A DNA stretch of 64,000 bases from JAEUKA01 sp044228505 (lineage in GTDB: Bacteria > Myxococcota_A > Polyangia > Palsa-1104 > JAEUJZ01), in assembly GCA_044228505.1 (NCBI GenBank), contig JBGAUT010000015.1, positions 51,148 to 115,147 of the forward strand, given 5' to 3'. The notes under the pieces are model-generated. The model saw nothing but the letters and a program-made list of their open reading frames with translations. It did not search any database and was not told where the DNA came from. A program made the position numbers and the translations under genes. Below are positions 28,025-36,465 of this stretch, piece by piece (position 1 is the first letter of the stretch; each line of letters starts with the position of its first letter).

Positions 28025-28880
28025 CTCTCAGATCCACGTTCTGTGCAGGAACTGGCTCGGTCACGCTGTGTCCTGGATATTTCTGGACCGGGATATCAAA
28101 TCCTTCCCATGCTCGCTGCATCAACGAAAACACCTGATCTTGAAGAAACGTGGTAACCCATCCATCAAATTGGGCTGCCGTGCGTCCTGCGGTTTCTAGC
28201 CTCAAGGGTTTCCCATAGACAAGTCTCGGCTCATAGACATTTCGCAAACTCCAAGACAGACACCCTGCGCTGTGTTGCGCGCACGGCAGAATCTGCAAGG
28301 GAATTCCCATTCGCTCTGCCTGTCTGATCAGCAGCCCGATTCCTGGACGAAATGGCAACATGCACCCCCGACGATTGAGGCCGGCTTCTGGGAAAAGGAC
28401 TATCATCTCTTGCTGCTCTAAGTTTCGTAGGATTTCGCGGATCCCATTGGTTCCGACATGGATGCCCCGAACCTTGCTACGCACATGCGTGGGAATGAAC
28501 CCAAACTCGAGTAACTGCAATCGCACCGACTCCCCTACATGTCGGCCAAGATGCGGCAGGATGGCGCGGACGCGTGGACCGACATGTTGGAAGTGAACGG
28601 TTTCATAGAGTCGGCTCCAGCTAATTTCTTCGTCGAGGTGAAGCTCCTCGGCAATGCCGACAAACTTGATCGGTCGCGGCGCGGAAAGGATGAGAAGTAA
28701 GATTTCCTCCCATCCGGTGTGGTTCAGGACGAGCAGCACCGGTCCGTTTCGCGGGACGTGCTCGATTCCCTCTACGCGATACGTTAATCGGTGGAAGACC
28801 CGCTTGAGGATGCGGCGTGATTCCTCTTGAGAATAGGGAAACTGAGGAAATAGTCGCTTGATGAGTGCCGTGGTCTTCAT
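28017..28880 (-). CDS. PlsC-like phospholipid acyltransferase
   Basis: 287 residues with the LPLAT fold: block I is LVLNHTGWEEIL, where the usual HX4D is HX4E, and block III is VLFPEAGLNRRG. These enzymes acylate a glycerol phosphate or a related alcohol using acyl-CoA or acyl-ACP. The Asp-to-Glu change keeps the charge pair and may shift the acceptor. GGAG precedes the ATG, and the ATG overlaps the stop of the phospholipase C gene (ATGA). Confidence 0.85.
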   Translation of the reverse strand: MKTTALIKRLFPQFPYSQEESRRILKRVFHRLTYRVEGIEHVPRNGPVLLVLNHTGWEEILLLILSAPRPIKFVGIAEELHLDEEISWSRLYETVHFQHVGPRVRAILPHLGRHVGESVRLQLLEFGFIPTHVRSKVRGIHVGTNGIREILRNLEQQEMIVLFPEAGLNRRGCMLPFRPGIGLLIRQAERMGIPLQILPCAQHSAGCLSWSLRNVYEPRLVYGKPLRLETAGRTAAQFDGWVTTFLQDQVFSLMQRAWEGFDIPVQKYPGHSVTEPVPAQNVDLRDG

Positions 28881-29794
28881 CTGTGCTCCGAGCGCTCAAA
28901 AGGGGGGTCGATGGATTGTTCTGGGATTTCACGGAGTAGAGCGGCTCGGGAACGGCTACTCTCCTCGCCATGGCTTAGGTGATCGGCCAGCAATCGCACC
29001 CACTTGATCGACTGAGACAGCGCTTGACTGTATCGCTCAGGAAAAGCAGGTGTCGTGTAGAGCGCTGGTTGTTCTCGCTCCTTGTCTGCTTTCGATATCG
29101 CCCAGCGGCCAATCGGTCCAGCGATGAGTGCAACGTAGCGCTCATATCCGGATCCCCATCTGCGAAAGGAATACGGACTCGGAGCCTCACCAAGGCTGTC
29201 TGTTAGTGCATGCTGCACACCATCGCAGAGTGGCCCAGGATTCCACAGTGGTGACGGGTCAAGTGCAATCAGGACTTTTAGCATGGGGGTTCCCAAGTAG
29301 TCCCAATGGTGACGTTCCTCATGGAACAGTACGGACTGGTACTTCTCGATCTCGCGATGTTGCCGCAAAGGATGGTCGCCGAAGCGCTCGGCGCGCTCGA
29401 CGGCCAGTTCATTTACCATCGGATGCAGTGCCGCGTCGATGGCGGCATGGCACATGTAGCCTAGTGACATCGCAATCAATCGCTCACCTGCGCTGCGAGT
29501 GTCACTGCGCCGTGCCAGTTTCACGCCCTGCTCACCAATTCGAATTCCCACCTCGATGGGGGCCCGCTGATGAAACCAATCGCCCCACGGTTGCGGGTGT
29601 GGACGGCGATTGATTGCGAGTGCGTGGCAGACCAGACTCATTCCAATGCTCTCAAAGTATGGGAGATCGACAAACATGGTTCCCAGTCGGGTTGCTGCTA
29701 TCATTTCTGGGCATGCCATCCGCTTGCGAACAGAGATCGGCAGAGCGAGCATCGTGTCTTCTAGCGCAGTAAAATGGATTGCTTCAGCCGGCAT
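28877..29794 (-). CDS. Zinc-dependent phospholipase C family protein
   Basis: 305 residues. The N-terminus MPAEAIHFTALEDTM supplies a first zinc-type His. GYMCHAAIDAALHP and HEERHHWDYLGTP contain further His, Asp and Glu residues arranged as in the zinc-dependent phospholipase C family (PF00882). No signal peptide is seen, so it may act on the inner face of the membrane. It could remove a headgroup, or have been recruited for another phosphoester step. It overlaps the phosphotransferase gene by 11 bases. Confidence 0.75.
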   Translation of the reverse strand: MPAEAIHFTALEDTMLALPISVRKRMACPEMIAATRLGTMFVDLPYFESIGMSLVCHALAINRRPHPQPWGDWFHQRAPIEVGIRIGEQGVKLARRSDTRSAGERLIAMSLGYMCHAAIDAALHPMVNELAVERAERFGDHPLRQHREIEKYQSVLFHEERHHWDYLGTPMLKVLIALDPSPLWNPGPLCDGVQHALTDSLGEAPSPYSFRRWGSGYERYVALIAGPIGRWAISKADKEREQPALYTTPAFPERYSQALSQSIKWVRLLADHLSHGEESSRSRAALLREIPEQSIDPPFERSEHR

Positions 29795-30599
29795 GGTTCG
29801 AGTTCCCTTTTACGTCGGTCATATCGCCAGCCATGGTGTTCCGCTGCTGGAGCAGACGCAGAACATAGAGAATTCGCAACACCGCAGTCAGATTGCTGAG
29901 AATCGCCATCAGAGCCATTACAACTAGCGTGATGTGATACGTAGGATGAGTGTTGAGGGGTTCGAAGAAGAAGCTTCCTATCGGTGCCAGGACAGTGCCA
30001 GCGCCCAACCATACTGCCCTCTCATAGCGACGCATGTAGCCAATTTCAGCGGTGATACCAAGGGTTTCGCCTCTGGCTCTGACGTAGCTTACTTGCATCG
30101 ACCCAAGCATCGCCGCTAGCACAAGTAGCATCGATAACGGTTGGTCCCGATAGTAGAACAGGAATCCGCCAAAACTGATGAGGTCGACATAGCGGTCCAT
30201 GGTCGCGTCTAGGAATCCTCCCGATTCACCAGAGGTGCCTTGCAGACGTGCGACCATCCCGTCAAAAACGTCCAGGGTTAAGGAAAGCAGCAACACCCAA
30301 CCACCCAATCCAAATCGTCCGCCAGCAATGAGCACGGCTGCGACCATGGCCAATGGCAAAGTCGCCAGCGTCAACATATTGGCGGTTACTCCGAGTCGAT
30401 GGAGTCCGTTGACGGGAGCCTGATAGAGCCAGTATCCGAACTCCATCAACGGTCTTGGGAGCCATAGGCTTTCACTCATGGTCTCGAGTCGAGCAACTCG
30501 GTAGCGGCCATGAAGTGCTACCCGGACACCGTAGAGTAAAAGGAGTCCTATCCATGCAACTGGTATGCCCAGCAAGAGAGCCCATTCGTAGGTAGACAT
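29784..30599 (-). CDS. CDP-alcohol phosphatidyltransferase
   Basis: 271 residues, about six membrane segments. The full family signature D-G-x2-A-R-x8-G-x3-D-x3-D is present as DGMVARLQ followed by GGFLDATMD. These membrane enzymes displace CMP from a CDP-linked lipid or alcohol and join two alcohols by a phosphodiester. Together with the Tam41-like gene in the same operon it would make a new phospholipid headgroup linkage. The substrate cannot be told from sequence. Confidence 0.93.
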   Translation of the reverse strand: MSTYEWALLLGIPVAWIGLLLLYGVRVALHGRYRVARLETMSESLWLPRPLMEFGYWLYQAPVNGLHRLGVTANMLTLATLPLAMVAAVLIAGGRFGLGGWVLLLSLTLDVFDGMVARLQGTSGESGGFLDATMDRYVDLISFGGFLFYYRDQPLSMLLVLAAMLGSMQVSYVRARGETLGITAEIGYMRRYERAVWLGAGTVLAPIGSFFFEPLNTHPTYHITLVVMALMAILSNLTAVLRILYVLRLLQQRNTMAGDMTDVKGNSNHAG

Positions 30600-30682
30600 T
30601 CCTGCACTCGCGCAGCTCGGTGCGCCGGCTTTGGACGGTTGCTGCCGTCACGTCGATGAGAACTTCCAACGATCACGTCAGG

Positions 30683-31945
30683 TCATTCTGAGAGAGTAGC
30701 CCCCTGGCTTTGGCCAACCGCGACTAGATGTCGTTCGTGCGGGAGTCCGCGAGCAGGTAGTGTGCGAAGACCCCGCAACACAATGCCTGGCTTACGGACT
30801 GCCCTCTGTGGCTCGATGCTCAGGTCTGGCAGTCGCCGTACGATGGCGGACAGTAAGAGTTGTCCCTGCAAACGGGCCAGCGCGGCACCCACGCAGTAGT
30901 GTGGTCCATGACTGAACGACAGATGACGGTTGTCTGTGCGGCCGATGTCAAAGCGGTCCGGATCCGGGAACTGCGCCGGGTCGCGATTGGCGGCTGCCAA
31001 GACAGCAACCACAGCCTGTCCCTTGCGAATGTGGTGGCCCGCGATCTCTAGATCCTGGGTAGCGGTCTTGGTTGTCAATTGACCCGGTGGGTCAAAGCGG
31101 AGCATTTCCTCGAAGGCAGACTCTGCCAGCTCGGGATTCTCTCGCAAGCGACGGAATTCCGTGGGGTGTTCAAGGAGCGCGAGCAATCCACTTGCGACCG
31201 CACTCGTTACCGTTTCGTGTCCGGCCATCAGCGTAAAGATCGAAGTCGCCAGCAACTCCTGATTGGTCAGTCGCGCCTCAGTGTCCCTGGCGGCGATCAG
31301 CGCGCACAAGAAGTCGCGGGGAGGAGACTCGAGCGCGGACCCATCCGTAACCCGCTGCTCAACGGCCTTTCCAAAGTACTGGGTGATCTCTTCCGCTGCC
31401 CGATGAGCAGCCTTAAGTCCTGTTAGGATTTGGGTTGCATCGAGCAGAACCGCCAAGGCTTCTGTCCAGCACTTGAGTCTCTCTCCGTCCTCTTGTGGAA
31501 GTCCCATGATTCCGCTGATCGCTCCCAGCGATACAGGCATGCCAAGATCGTGAACGACGTCAAAGTAGCCGCGTTTCCGTTCGATAAGGAGTGCTCTATC
31601 AATCGTCCGTTCGATGAGCGTGGCGATTCGTGGACGGAGGGCTTCGATCGATTTGTGACAAAATGCCTTGTTGAGCACAGTGCGCAGACGAGTGTGCTCC
31701 GGTGGATCCTGGAAGAAGATATTGCCTTCGGTCAGCGCAGTTGGCATAAGCCCGCTGCTGGCGGTCTGCGAAGACAGCCGAGGATCCCGCAGCGCCGCTA
31801 CGACATCGCAGTAGCGAGTCAGCACCCAGAATCGGAAACCCAGCAGGTTTGCGCAGTGAACCGGATCTTGCGTGCGCAGCCGATGGTAGGTCGGATAGGG
31901 ATCGTTCTGGAACTCAGCGGAAAAGGGCCTGAGTAGCTCTGCCAT
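30683..31945 (-). CDS. Cytochrome P450
   Basis: About 420 residues from the ATG at 31945 (MAELLRPFSAEFQND), which has GAGGAG upstream; the longer frame from 32041 runs into the preceding gene. The oxygen-binding helix has AGHETV, the K helix has EEMLRFDPP and the heme ligand is the Cys of FSHGPHYCVGAAL. It is a soluble class I bacterial P450 that needs a separate ferredoxin; none is encoded nearby. It starts five bases after the Tam41-like gene and may hydroxylate the chain or an amine of the product. Confidence 0.95.
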   Translation of the reverse strand: MAELLRPFSAEFQNDPYPTYHRLRTQDPVHCANLLGFRFWVLTRYCDVVAALRDPRLSSQTASSGLMPTALTEGNIFFQDPPEHTRLRTVLNKAFCHKSIEALRPRIATLIERTIDRALLIERKRGYFDVVHDLGMPVSLGAISGIMGLPQEDGERLKCWTEALAVLLDATQILTGLKAAHRAAEEITQYFGKAVEQRVTDGSALESPPRDFLCALIAARDTEARLTNQELLATSIFTLMAGHETVTSAVASGLLALLEHPTEFRRLRENPELAESAFEEMLRFDPPGQLTTKTATQDLEIAGHHIRKGQAVVAVLAAANRDPAQFPDPDRFDIGRTDNRHLSFSHGPHYCVGAALARLQGQLLLSAIVRRLPDLSIEPQRAVRKPGIVLRGLRTLPARGLPHERHLVAVGQSQGATLSE

Positions 31946-31950
31946 GATTC

Positions 31951-32820
31951 CTACTCCTCTGTTCGCTGGGGACTTGATTTTCGTCGACCAGCTTCCAGTT
32001 GACGAGATCTCCCTCGCTTGCTCAGCGCATACGAGATCCAACCGTCGTAAACAATCATCTGCTTGGGCCAGCGCAGTAGAGTGCGAAGGCGGCTGATCCG
32101 AAGTTGCTGTGCCACCTGGAGCCGGTCTTGGGAACGCTGGTGTTCACTTCTTTCATCAAGCAGAAGTCCCTCGTTCGGCTCATGACGAATGTTTCGAGCC
32201 GTCGCTTCCGTGATCAGCAGAGGCATAAAGCGTTGGTCATAGAACGCTGCGAAGCTCTCGTAGAGAGCCTTCATCTTCGTCGGCCCTTCGGGTCGCACTT
32301 CCGCCCGGTAGGACAGCGCAATGCAGGCTCGAACCACATCCACCAAAGGTGTTCGGACAGGCAGTTCACGGACGGCCAGCGCTGCTATCTGCCGAGCCGC
32401 TTGAAGCGAGAGTTCCTCGAACTCGCGTCGACAAGCAGGGTCGCGTGCAGACATGATGACGGTCTTCTTGCTCATTCTTCCCGCCAGATACAGATCAGGA
32501 AGCCGAGTAAGCTGGTCGGTGGCGGCGCTGATCTCGATTAGGTTGAGCTTGGCTACGATCCGCTGCCGATTCGCGTCACGAAGAGCCAGGGTCAGGGGGG
32601 GAAGACCGGTGGCCAAGAATCTGGTCAAGACTCCGTAATGAAGTCGTCGCAGCAGCGGTCCCAGGCTGCCATCATCGACAATGGCCAAGAGATCTGGGAT
32701 GCCGCCAGATACTGTGCTCCCTGCTTGAAGACAACTACCGAACAGGCACAGGGCGCGCAGATCTGCCCCGATTTGGGCGCACGCGTGATCGATGACGGGT
32801 GCAAACTCTTCGTAGCTCAT
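31951..32820 (-). CDS. Tam41-like CDP-diacylglycerol synthase
   Basis: About 289 residues from the ATG at 32820, whose ATGA overlaps the stop of the oxidoreductase gene; the longer frame to 33207 lies inside that gene. The nucleotidyltransferase core reads LFGSCLQAG followed by PDLLAIVDDG, like the YGS and DFIxVVDD of mitochondrial Tam41. Further matches are LPDLYLAGRMSKKTV (Tam41: LYIAGRLxKPV) and the helical part ACIALSYRAEVRPEG ... TKMKALYESF. Tam41 makes CDP-diacylglycerol from phosphatidate and CTP. This family is rare in bacteria compared with CdsA. Here it probably activates a cluster-specific phosphatidate-like lipid for the phosphotransferase. Confidence 0.75.
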   Translation of the reverse strand: MSYEEFAPVIDHACAQIGADLRALCLFGSCLQAGSTVSGGIPDLLAIVDDGSLGPLLRRLHYGVLTRFLATGLPPLTLALRDANRQRIVAKLNLIEISAATDQLTRLPDLYLAGRMSKKTVIMSARDPACRREFEELSLQAARQIAALAVRELPVRTPLVDVVRACIALSYRAEVRPEGPTKMKALYESFAAFYDQRFMPLLITEATARNIRHEPNEGLLLDERSEHQRSQDRLQVAQQLRISRLRTLLRWPKQMIVYDGWISYALSKRGRSRQLEAGRRKSSPQRTEE

Positions 32821-34193
32821 GACATTCGATCCAACAGCGCCATCCATTCGATAGAGGCGCGAAAACCGATCCATCGGGCAAGCTCTGTGGGCACCATTGG
32901 CATCGTGGCGCGGAACCAGGGCAGGTCTTCCGGTGGAACTCCATCGCTCAGGAGCTTTTGAATCCACGACCCTGAGGCGATGGACAGTGCGATGCCATGT
33001 CCGCACCAACCGACCGCATGCACAATCTGTGGACAGGAGGGGAGCGCCGCGATCGCTGGTAGCGCATCGATCACGTAGCCAATGGTTCCGCTCCAGCCAC
33101 CGGCAACCACCAACTGGGAATCGACGGGAAAAGTCTGTTTGAGTTCGTCCGCCAGCAGCGCAAGTGTCGACTGACTGGGTAAGTCGGCGAGCGCCCCTCC
33201 CCAGCAATAGCGCGGCCGTCCACCTCCGAAAATGACACGCTTATCCGAGGTCAGTCGAAAATAGCTAAACAGCCTGCGCGCATCGAGTACCCCTTCACAC
33301 CCATCCCACCCAATCGCCGATAGGGCGGCTTCGCTGAGAGGCTCGGTCACCAACGCTTGCAGATGGACCGGCAGCAGTCGGCCACGAAATAGACCAAGCT
33401 GTGATGTGTATCCGGAGGTGGCGACCACTACTTTGTCCGCCAGCACCTCGCCACCGTCGAGCTCCAGACGAACTTTATGACCGGGTCGGGTCGGCGGATG
33501 AATGGAGCGTACGTGCGCTTGTTCGAATATCTGCCCAGCAAGCTCGCGGATTCGCGATGCGAAGCCATGTACGAGCTTTAGCGGATGAACCACTCCTGCA
33601 TTCGGTAACCGCAGCGCAGCCGGACCCTCAGTTGCAGACAGGTTGGCGGACCAATCCTGCAGCCGTATCACGTTCGAGAGTGCCTGATCGGAGAGCTCCT
33701 CTGCGGGTAGACCTAGCCTGCGCAGCAGCTCTAGCTGTTGCCTCACGCGTTGTTTGCCCACGGGGGATCGACCGACGATGAGCTGGCCACTCATCTGCAG
33801 TTCGCAGTCCATTCCCAACTGATCAATCAGAGCAGCCGCATAGGTAACCGCTTCGATCGTTTGCTCATACAAGCGTCGTGCGCGAGTTACCCCCAGTCGC
33901 CGCACGAGTGATGCGACGCTCTGTCCGACCCCAGGACTGAGCATGCCGGTGCTCCGCCCCGAAGCTCCGGCCCCCAGTCTGTTCGCTTCCAGTACGACGA
34001 TGCGCGCTCCTGGACAGCGTTTGAGCAGGTGATAGGCGGCAGAGAGTCCCGTCAGTCCACCACCAATGATGGCGACATCGACCGGAGGAATTTGTCCCTG
34101 AAAACAAAGCTGTTCGGGCTGACTCGTCCAACTCCAGTAGGGCGGAACGCGGGTCACTTCGCCATCTCTGCCTTCCTTCTTGCTGGGCCTCAT
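32817..34193 (-). CDS. FAD-dependent DAO-family oxidoreductase
   Basis: 458 residues. The dinucleotide motif is VDVAIIGGGLTGLSAAYHLL and the second FAD contact is GASGRSTGMLSPG. The layout resembles gamma-glutamylputrescine oxidase and glycine oxidase, which oxidise amines to imines using O2. An amine substrate would fit the fatty-amine model of the operon, either as a side reaction or as a tailoring step. The start ATG overlaps the stop of the membrane protein gene (ATGA). Confidence 0.88.
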   Translation of the reverse strand: MRPSKKEGRDGEVTRVPPYWSWTSQPEQLCFQGQIPPVDVAIIGGGLTGLSAAYHLLKRCPGARIVVLEANRLGAGASGRSTGMLSPGVGQSVASLVRRLGVTRARRLYEQTIEAVTYAAALIDQLGMDCELQMSGQLIVGRSPVGKQRVRQQLELLRRLGLPAEELSDQALSNVIRLQDWSANLSATEGPAALRLPNAGVVHPLKLVHGFASRIRELAGQIFEQAHVRSIHPPTRPGHKVRLELDGGEVLADKVVVATSGYTSQLGLFRGRLLPVHLQALVTEPLSEAALSAIGWDGCEGVLDARRLFSYFRLTSDKRVIFGGGRPRYCWGGALADLPSQSTLALLADELKQTFPVDSQLVVAGGWSGTIGYVIDALPAIAALPSCPQIVHAVGWCGHGIALSIASGSWIQKLLSDGVPPEDLPWFRATMPMVPTELARWIGFRASIEWMALLDRMS

Positions 34194-35245
34194 GCTGCGG
34201 CTCCGCGATCGAGAGCCTCGGCGATCGAAGGAGTCCGCCGGACCCGCCAGATTCGGCTATCGACATAGTAATGGTGGAACGCCACCCCCCAGCCGAATCC
34301 CAGCAGCAGGTTCCGGATGAGCGATGAACCACTCAGTGCCACGCCCATCACCCGTGGTCCATACCAGATCGTACCAAGTAGTATTCCCCAACCGAGATAG
34401 CGCATCATGCCTCCGGCTGGCCGCCGGTGATGACCGCTCTCGTACTGCCAGACGATCCGGTGGTACTGAAGATTGTGGAAGATGGTCAGCGTGGCCGTGA
34501 TCGTGAGCAGGTTGTCGAGCAAGGCGAAGACCAGCAGGTGAAAGCCAATGACGATCCCGAGCAAGAGCTCACTTTGCCCGGGTTTCAATCGCTTGGCCCG
34601 TTTCCAGAGCAAAGAGAAGAGCACCAGGGCCACTGCTGCCGCAATCACATCGAGGAGTCCTCGTAGCGTGTTGCTCAGATCCGGAGGGAATAGCAGCGGG
34701 AGTCCGCTACGTCGATAGCCATCTGTGAAGGAAAAGCGGGCAAATGGATACAGGCAGCCGAACCAGAGCACCACCGAATCAAGTCTGGTTTCGACGCTAG
34801 CCCCCATTTTTCGTCGATACAGAACCAGGAAGCCGTAGTGTTGACGAACCAGGTGAAAATAGGCCCAGAGGTAGGCAAATAGTAGGAAGCCGCGAAACAG
34901 CCAGCCTGCTTGACCGAGCAGAGATGGCTGCTGCGAAAGGAATGCTGCATCAAGAACAGCCAACAGCGGACCCAGCACAACCAAGCAAAGCGACCACGGA
35001 CCAGGCAGATTCTGCTGTTTAGAGTTTGGGGCCAGGTAGCTCCGAACGTAGGTTCCAAACACGTGGGTGCCGTCGAACAGAACGCCCCACAGCAAGAGCA
35101 CAATGACCGATAGGTGAGTGGCACCGTAATTGTCGTTCGACAGCGGCTGGTTGAGCCAGAAGAACAGCAGCAGGAGTATGCCGGCGATGACGGAACCATG
35201 AAACCACGTCAGATCGTCGCGGCGCGAGATGAGCCAGGGACTCAT
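34190..35245 (-). CDS. Polytopic membrane protein with histidine motifs
   Basis: About 351 residues from the ATG at 35245, which overlaps the previous stop (ATGA) and gives MSPWLISRRDDL; an ATG at 35281 is in frame. Some eight to nine hydrophobic segments carry conserved-looking His clusters at membrane edges: DGTHVFGTY, FHLVRQHYGF, FHNLQYHRIVW and FHHYYVDSRIWR. The spacing recalls histidine boxes of membrane di-iron oxygenases or the Brp/Blh carotene oxygenases, but I cannot place it in a family. A metal-dependent membrane oxidation of the lipid product is a reasonable guess. Confidence 0.8.
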   Translation of the reverse strand: MSPWLISRRDDLTWFHGSVIAGILLLLFFWLNQPLSNDNYGATHLSVIVLLLWGVLFDGTHVFGTYVRSYLAPNSKQQNLPGPWSLCLVVLGPLLAVLDAAFLSQQPSLLGQAGWLFRGFLLFAYLWAYFHLVRQHYGFLVLYRRKMGASVETRLDSVVLWFGCLYPFARFSFTDGYRRSGLPLLFPPDLSNTLRGLLDVIAAAVALVLFSLLWKRAKRLKPGQSELLLGIVIGFHLLVFALLDNLLTITATLTIFHNLQYHRIVWQYESGHHRRPAGGMMRYLGWGILLGTIWYGPRVMGVALSGSSLIRNLLLGFGWGVAFHHYYVDSRIWRVRRTPSIAEALDRGAAA

Positions 35246-36465
35246 GCCTCCCTCCGTGGGCGGGTTGCCATTCGGAGCCAAATCTGATTTTGGATCAGCC
35301 GACCCAGCGGAGAGCTACCGATTCGAAAGACGTGATGATGAATCGCGTGGCCTGTCGATCCCGGGAGTGCATAGAATCGGCTCAGCCAACGTGACCAACG
35401 GATCTGCGATTCATTCTTTGGCCAGCGATCACGCTGATAGCCCAATAATCGCTCATCTAACACCGAGCGGCTGACCGCCGCCGTGATGGAGGGTCCAAGA
35501 TGCATTGCCAGGGATGCCGCATCTTCGATCGCCATGGTCATTCCCTGTCCGGCTGTCGGGTTGGTGATATGAACCGCGTCCCCAATCAGCGCAGCTCCTG
35601 CCGCGACATACTGCTTGGCATGCCCACGGGATAGCGAATACAGATGAGCGCCTTTGGTAAAGGGCTGCAGTCCCGCAAGCAACTGTGAGCGGCGGCCGAT
35701 GGCTTCGAATTTCGCCATCTGTGACCCCGCTCGAAACAGGGTTTGATCTGCATTCCGAACCAGGACGCCGATTCCGACCCGGTCTGGTCCCTGCGGAACG
35801 ACCAAGATGTTGCCATCTGGGTGTAGCTCGATGCGCATCGCGTCCTCGTAATTCCTAGGACGCTCCATCTCGGCAATATAGAACCCGTGATCGTACGGTA
35901 TCAGATTGAGATCGATTCCCAGCCCGGAACGCACGGTCGATGTGGCACCGTCCGCACCCACCACCACTCGGGCACGAAGCTCCTTTTCCCCATCTTCGGT
36001 CTGAACGACTGCCCCCACAATGCGTGGTAGGCCCCCCGAGTCTTCCGAGATGAGCCGAATCACTCGTTGGTTGTAGTGAACCTCCGCACGGCCGGTAGCA
36101 CGAGCCCTCTCGACCAGTGTTCGCTCAATCGCAGGATGAGGCAGAACCAAGTAGGGGGCCGCTTCGTCATCGAGGGTCGGGGTCAAGGAGCCTTCGAAGA
36201 GGAGTCCTGAGGTAGGATGGAAGACCTGCATTTTGGCAACGGGCCGCGCTCCTGCCGCATAGAAAGAGGGGAGCGCTCCCCAGGTGCGCAGGTGGCGTGT
36301 GACTGCCGGCAGAAGGCTATCGCCGCGATTGATGTTTCCCGGTCCAGAGCGCCGGTCCACAGCGATCACGCGGAGCGGAAATTGAACAGCTAGCGCCAGT
36401 GTCAGCGCGGCCCCACCAACGCCAGCTCCTACGACCAGAACATCACACTCCGTTGCTGAAGGCAT
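35242..36465 (-). CDS. FAD-dependent monooxygenase, group A
   Basis: 407 residues of the PHBH/UbiH/geranylgeranyl-reductase type. FAD motifs are CDVLVVGAGVGGAALTLAL at the start, VVVGADGATSTVRSGLG (DG motif) and ALIGDAVHITNPTAGQGM (GD motif). These enzymes hydroxylate or reduce lipophilic substrates at the cost of NAD(P)H. It is one of the candidates for N- or C-hydroxylation in the pathway. Its ATG overlaps the stop of the lipid kinase by one base (TGATG). Confidence 0.9.
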   Translation of the reverse strand: MPSATECDVLVVGAGVGGAALTLALAVQFPLRVIAVDRRSGPGNINRGDSLLPAVTRHLRTWGALPSFYAAGARPVAKMQVFHPTSGLLFEGSLTPTLDDEAAPYLVLPHPAIERTLVERARATGRAEVHYNQRVIRLISEDSGGLPRIVGAVVQTEDGEKELRARVVVGADGATSTVRSGLGIDLNLIPYDHGFYIAEMERPRNYEDAMRIELHPDGNILVVPQGPDRVGIGVLVRNADQTLFRAGSQMAKFEAIGRRSQLLAGLQPFTKGAHLYSLSRGHAKQYVAAGAALIGDAVHITNPTAGQGMTMAIEDAASLAMHLGPSITAAVSRSVLDERLLGYQRDRWPKNESQIRWSRWLSRFYALPGSTGHAIHHHVFRIGSSPLGRLIQNQIWLRMATRPRREA

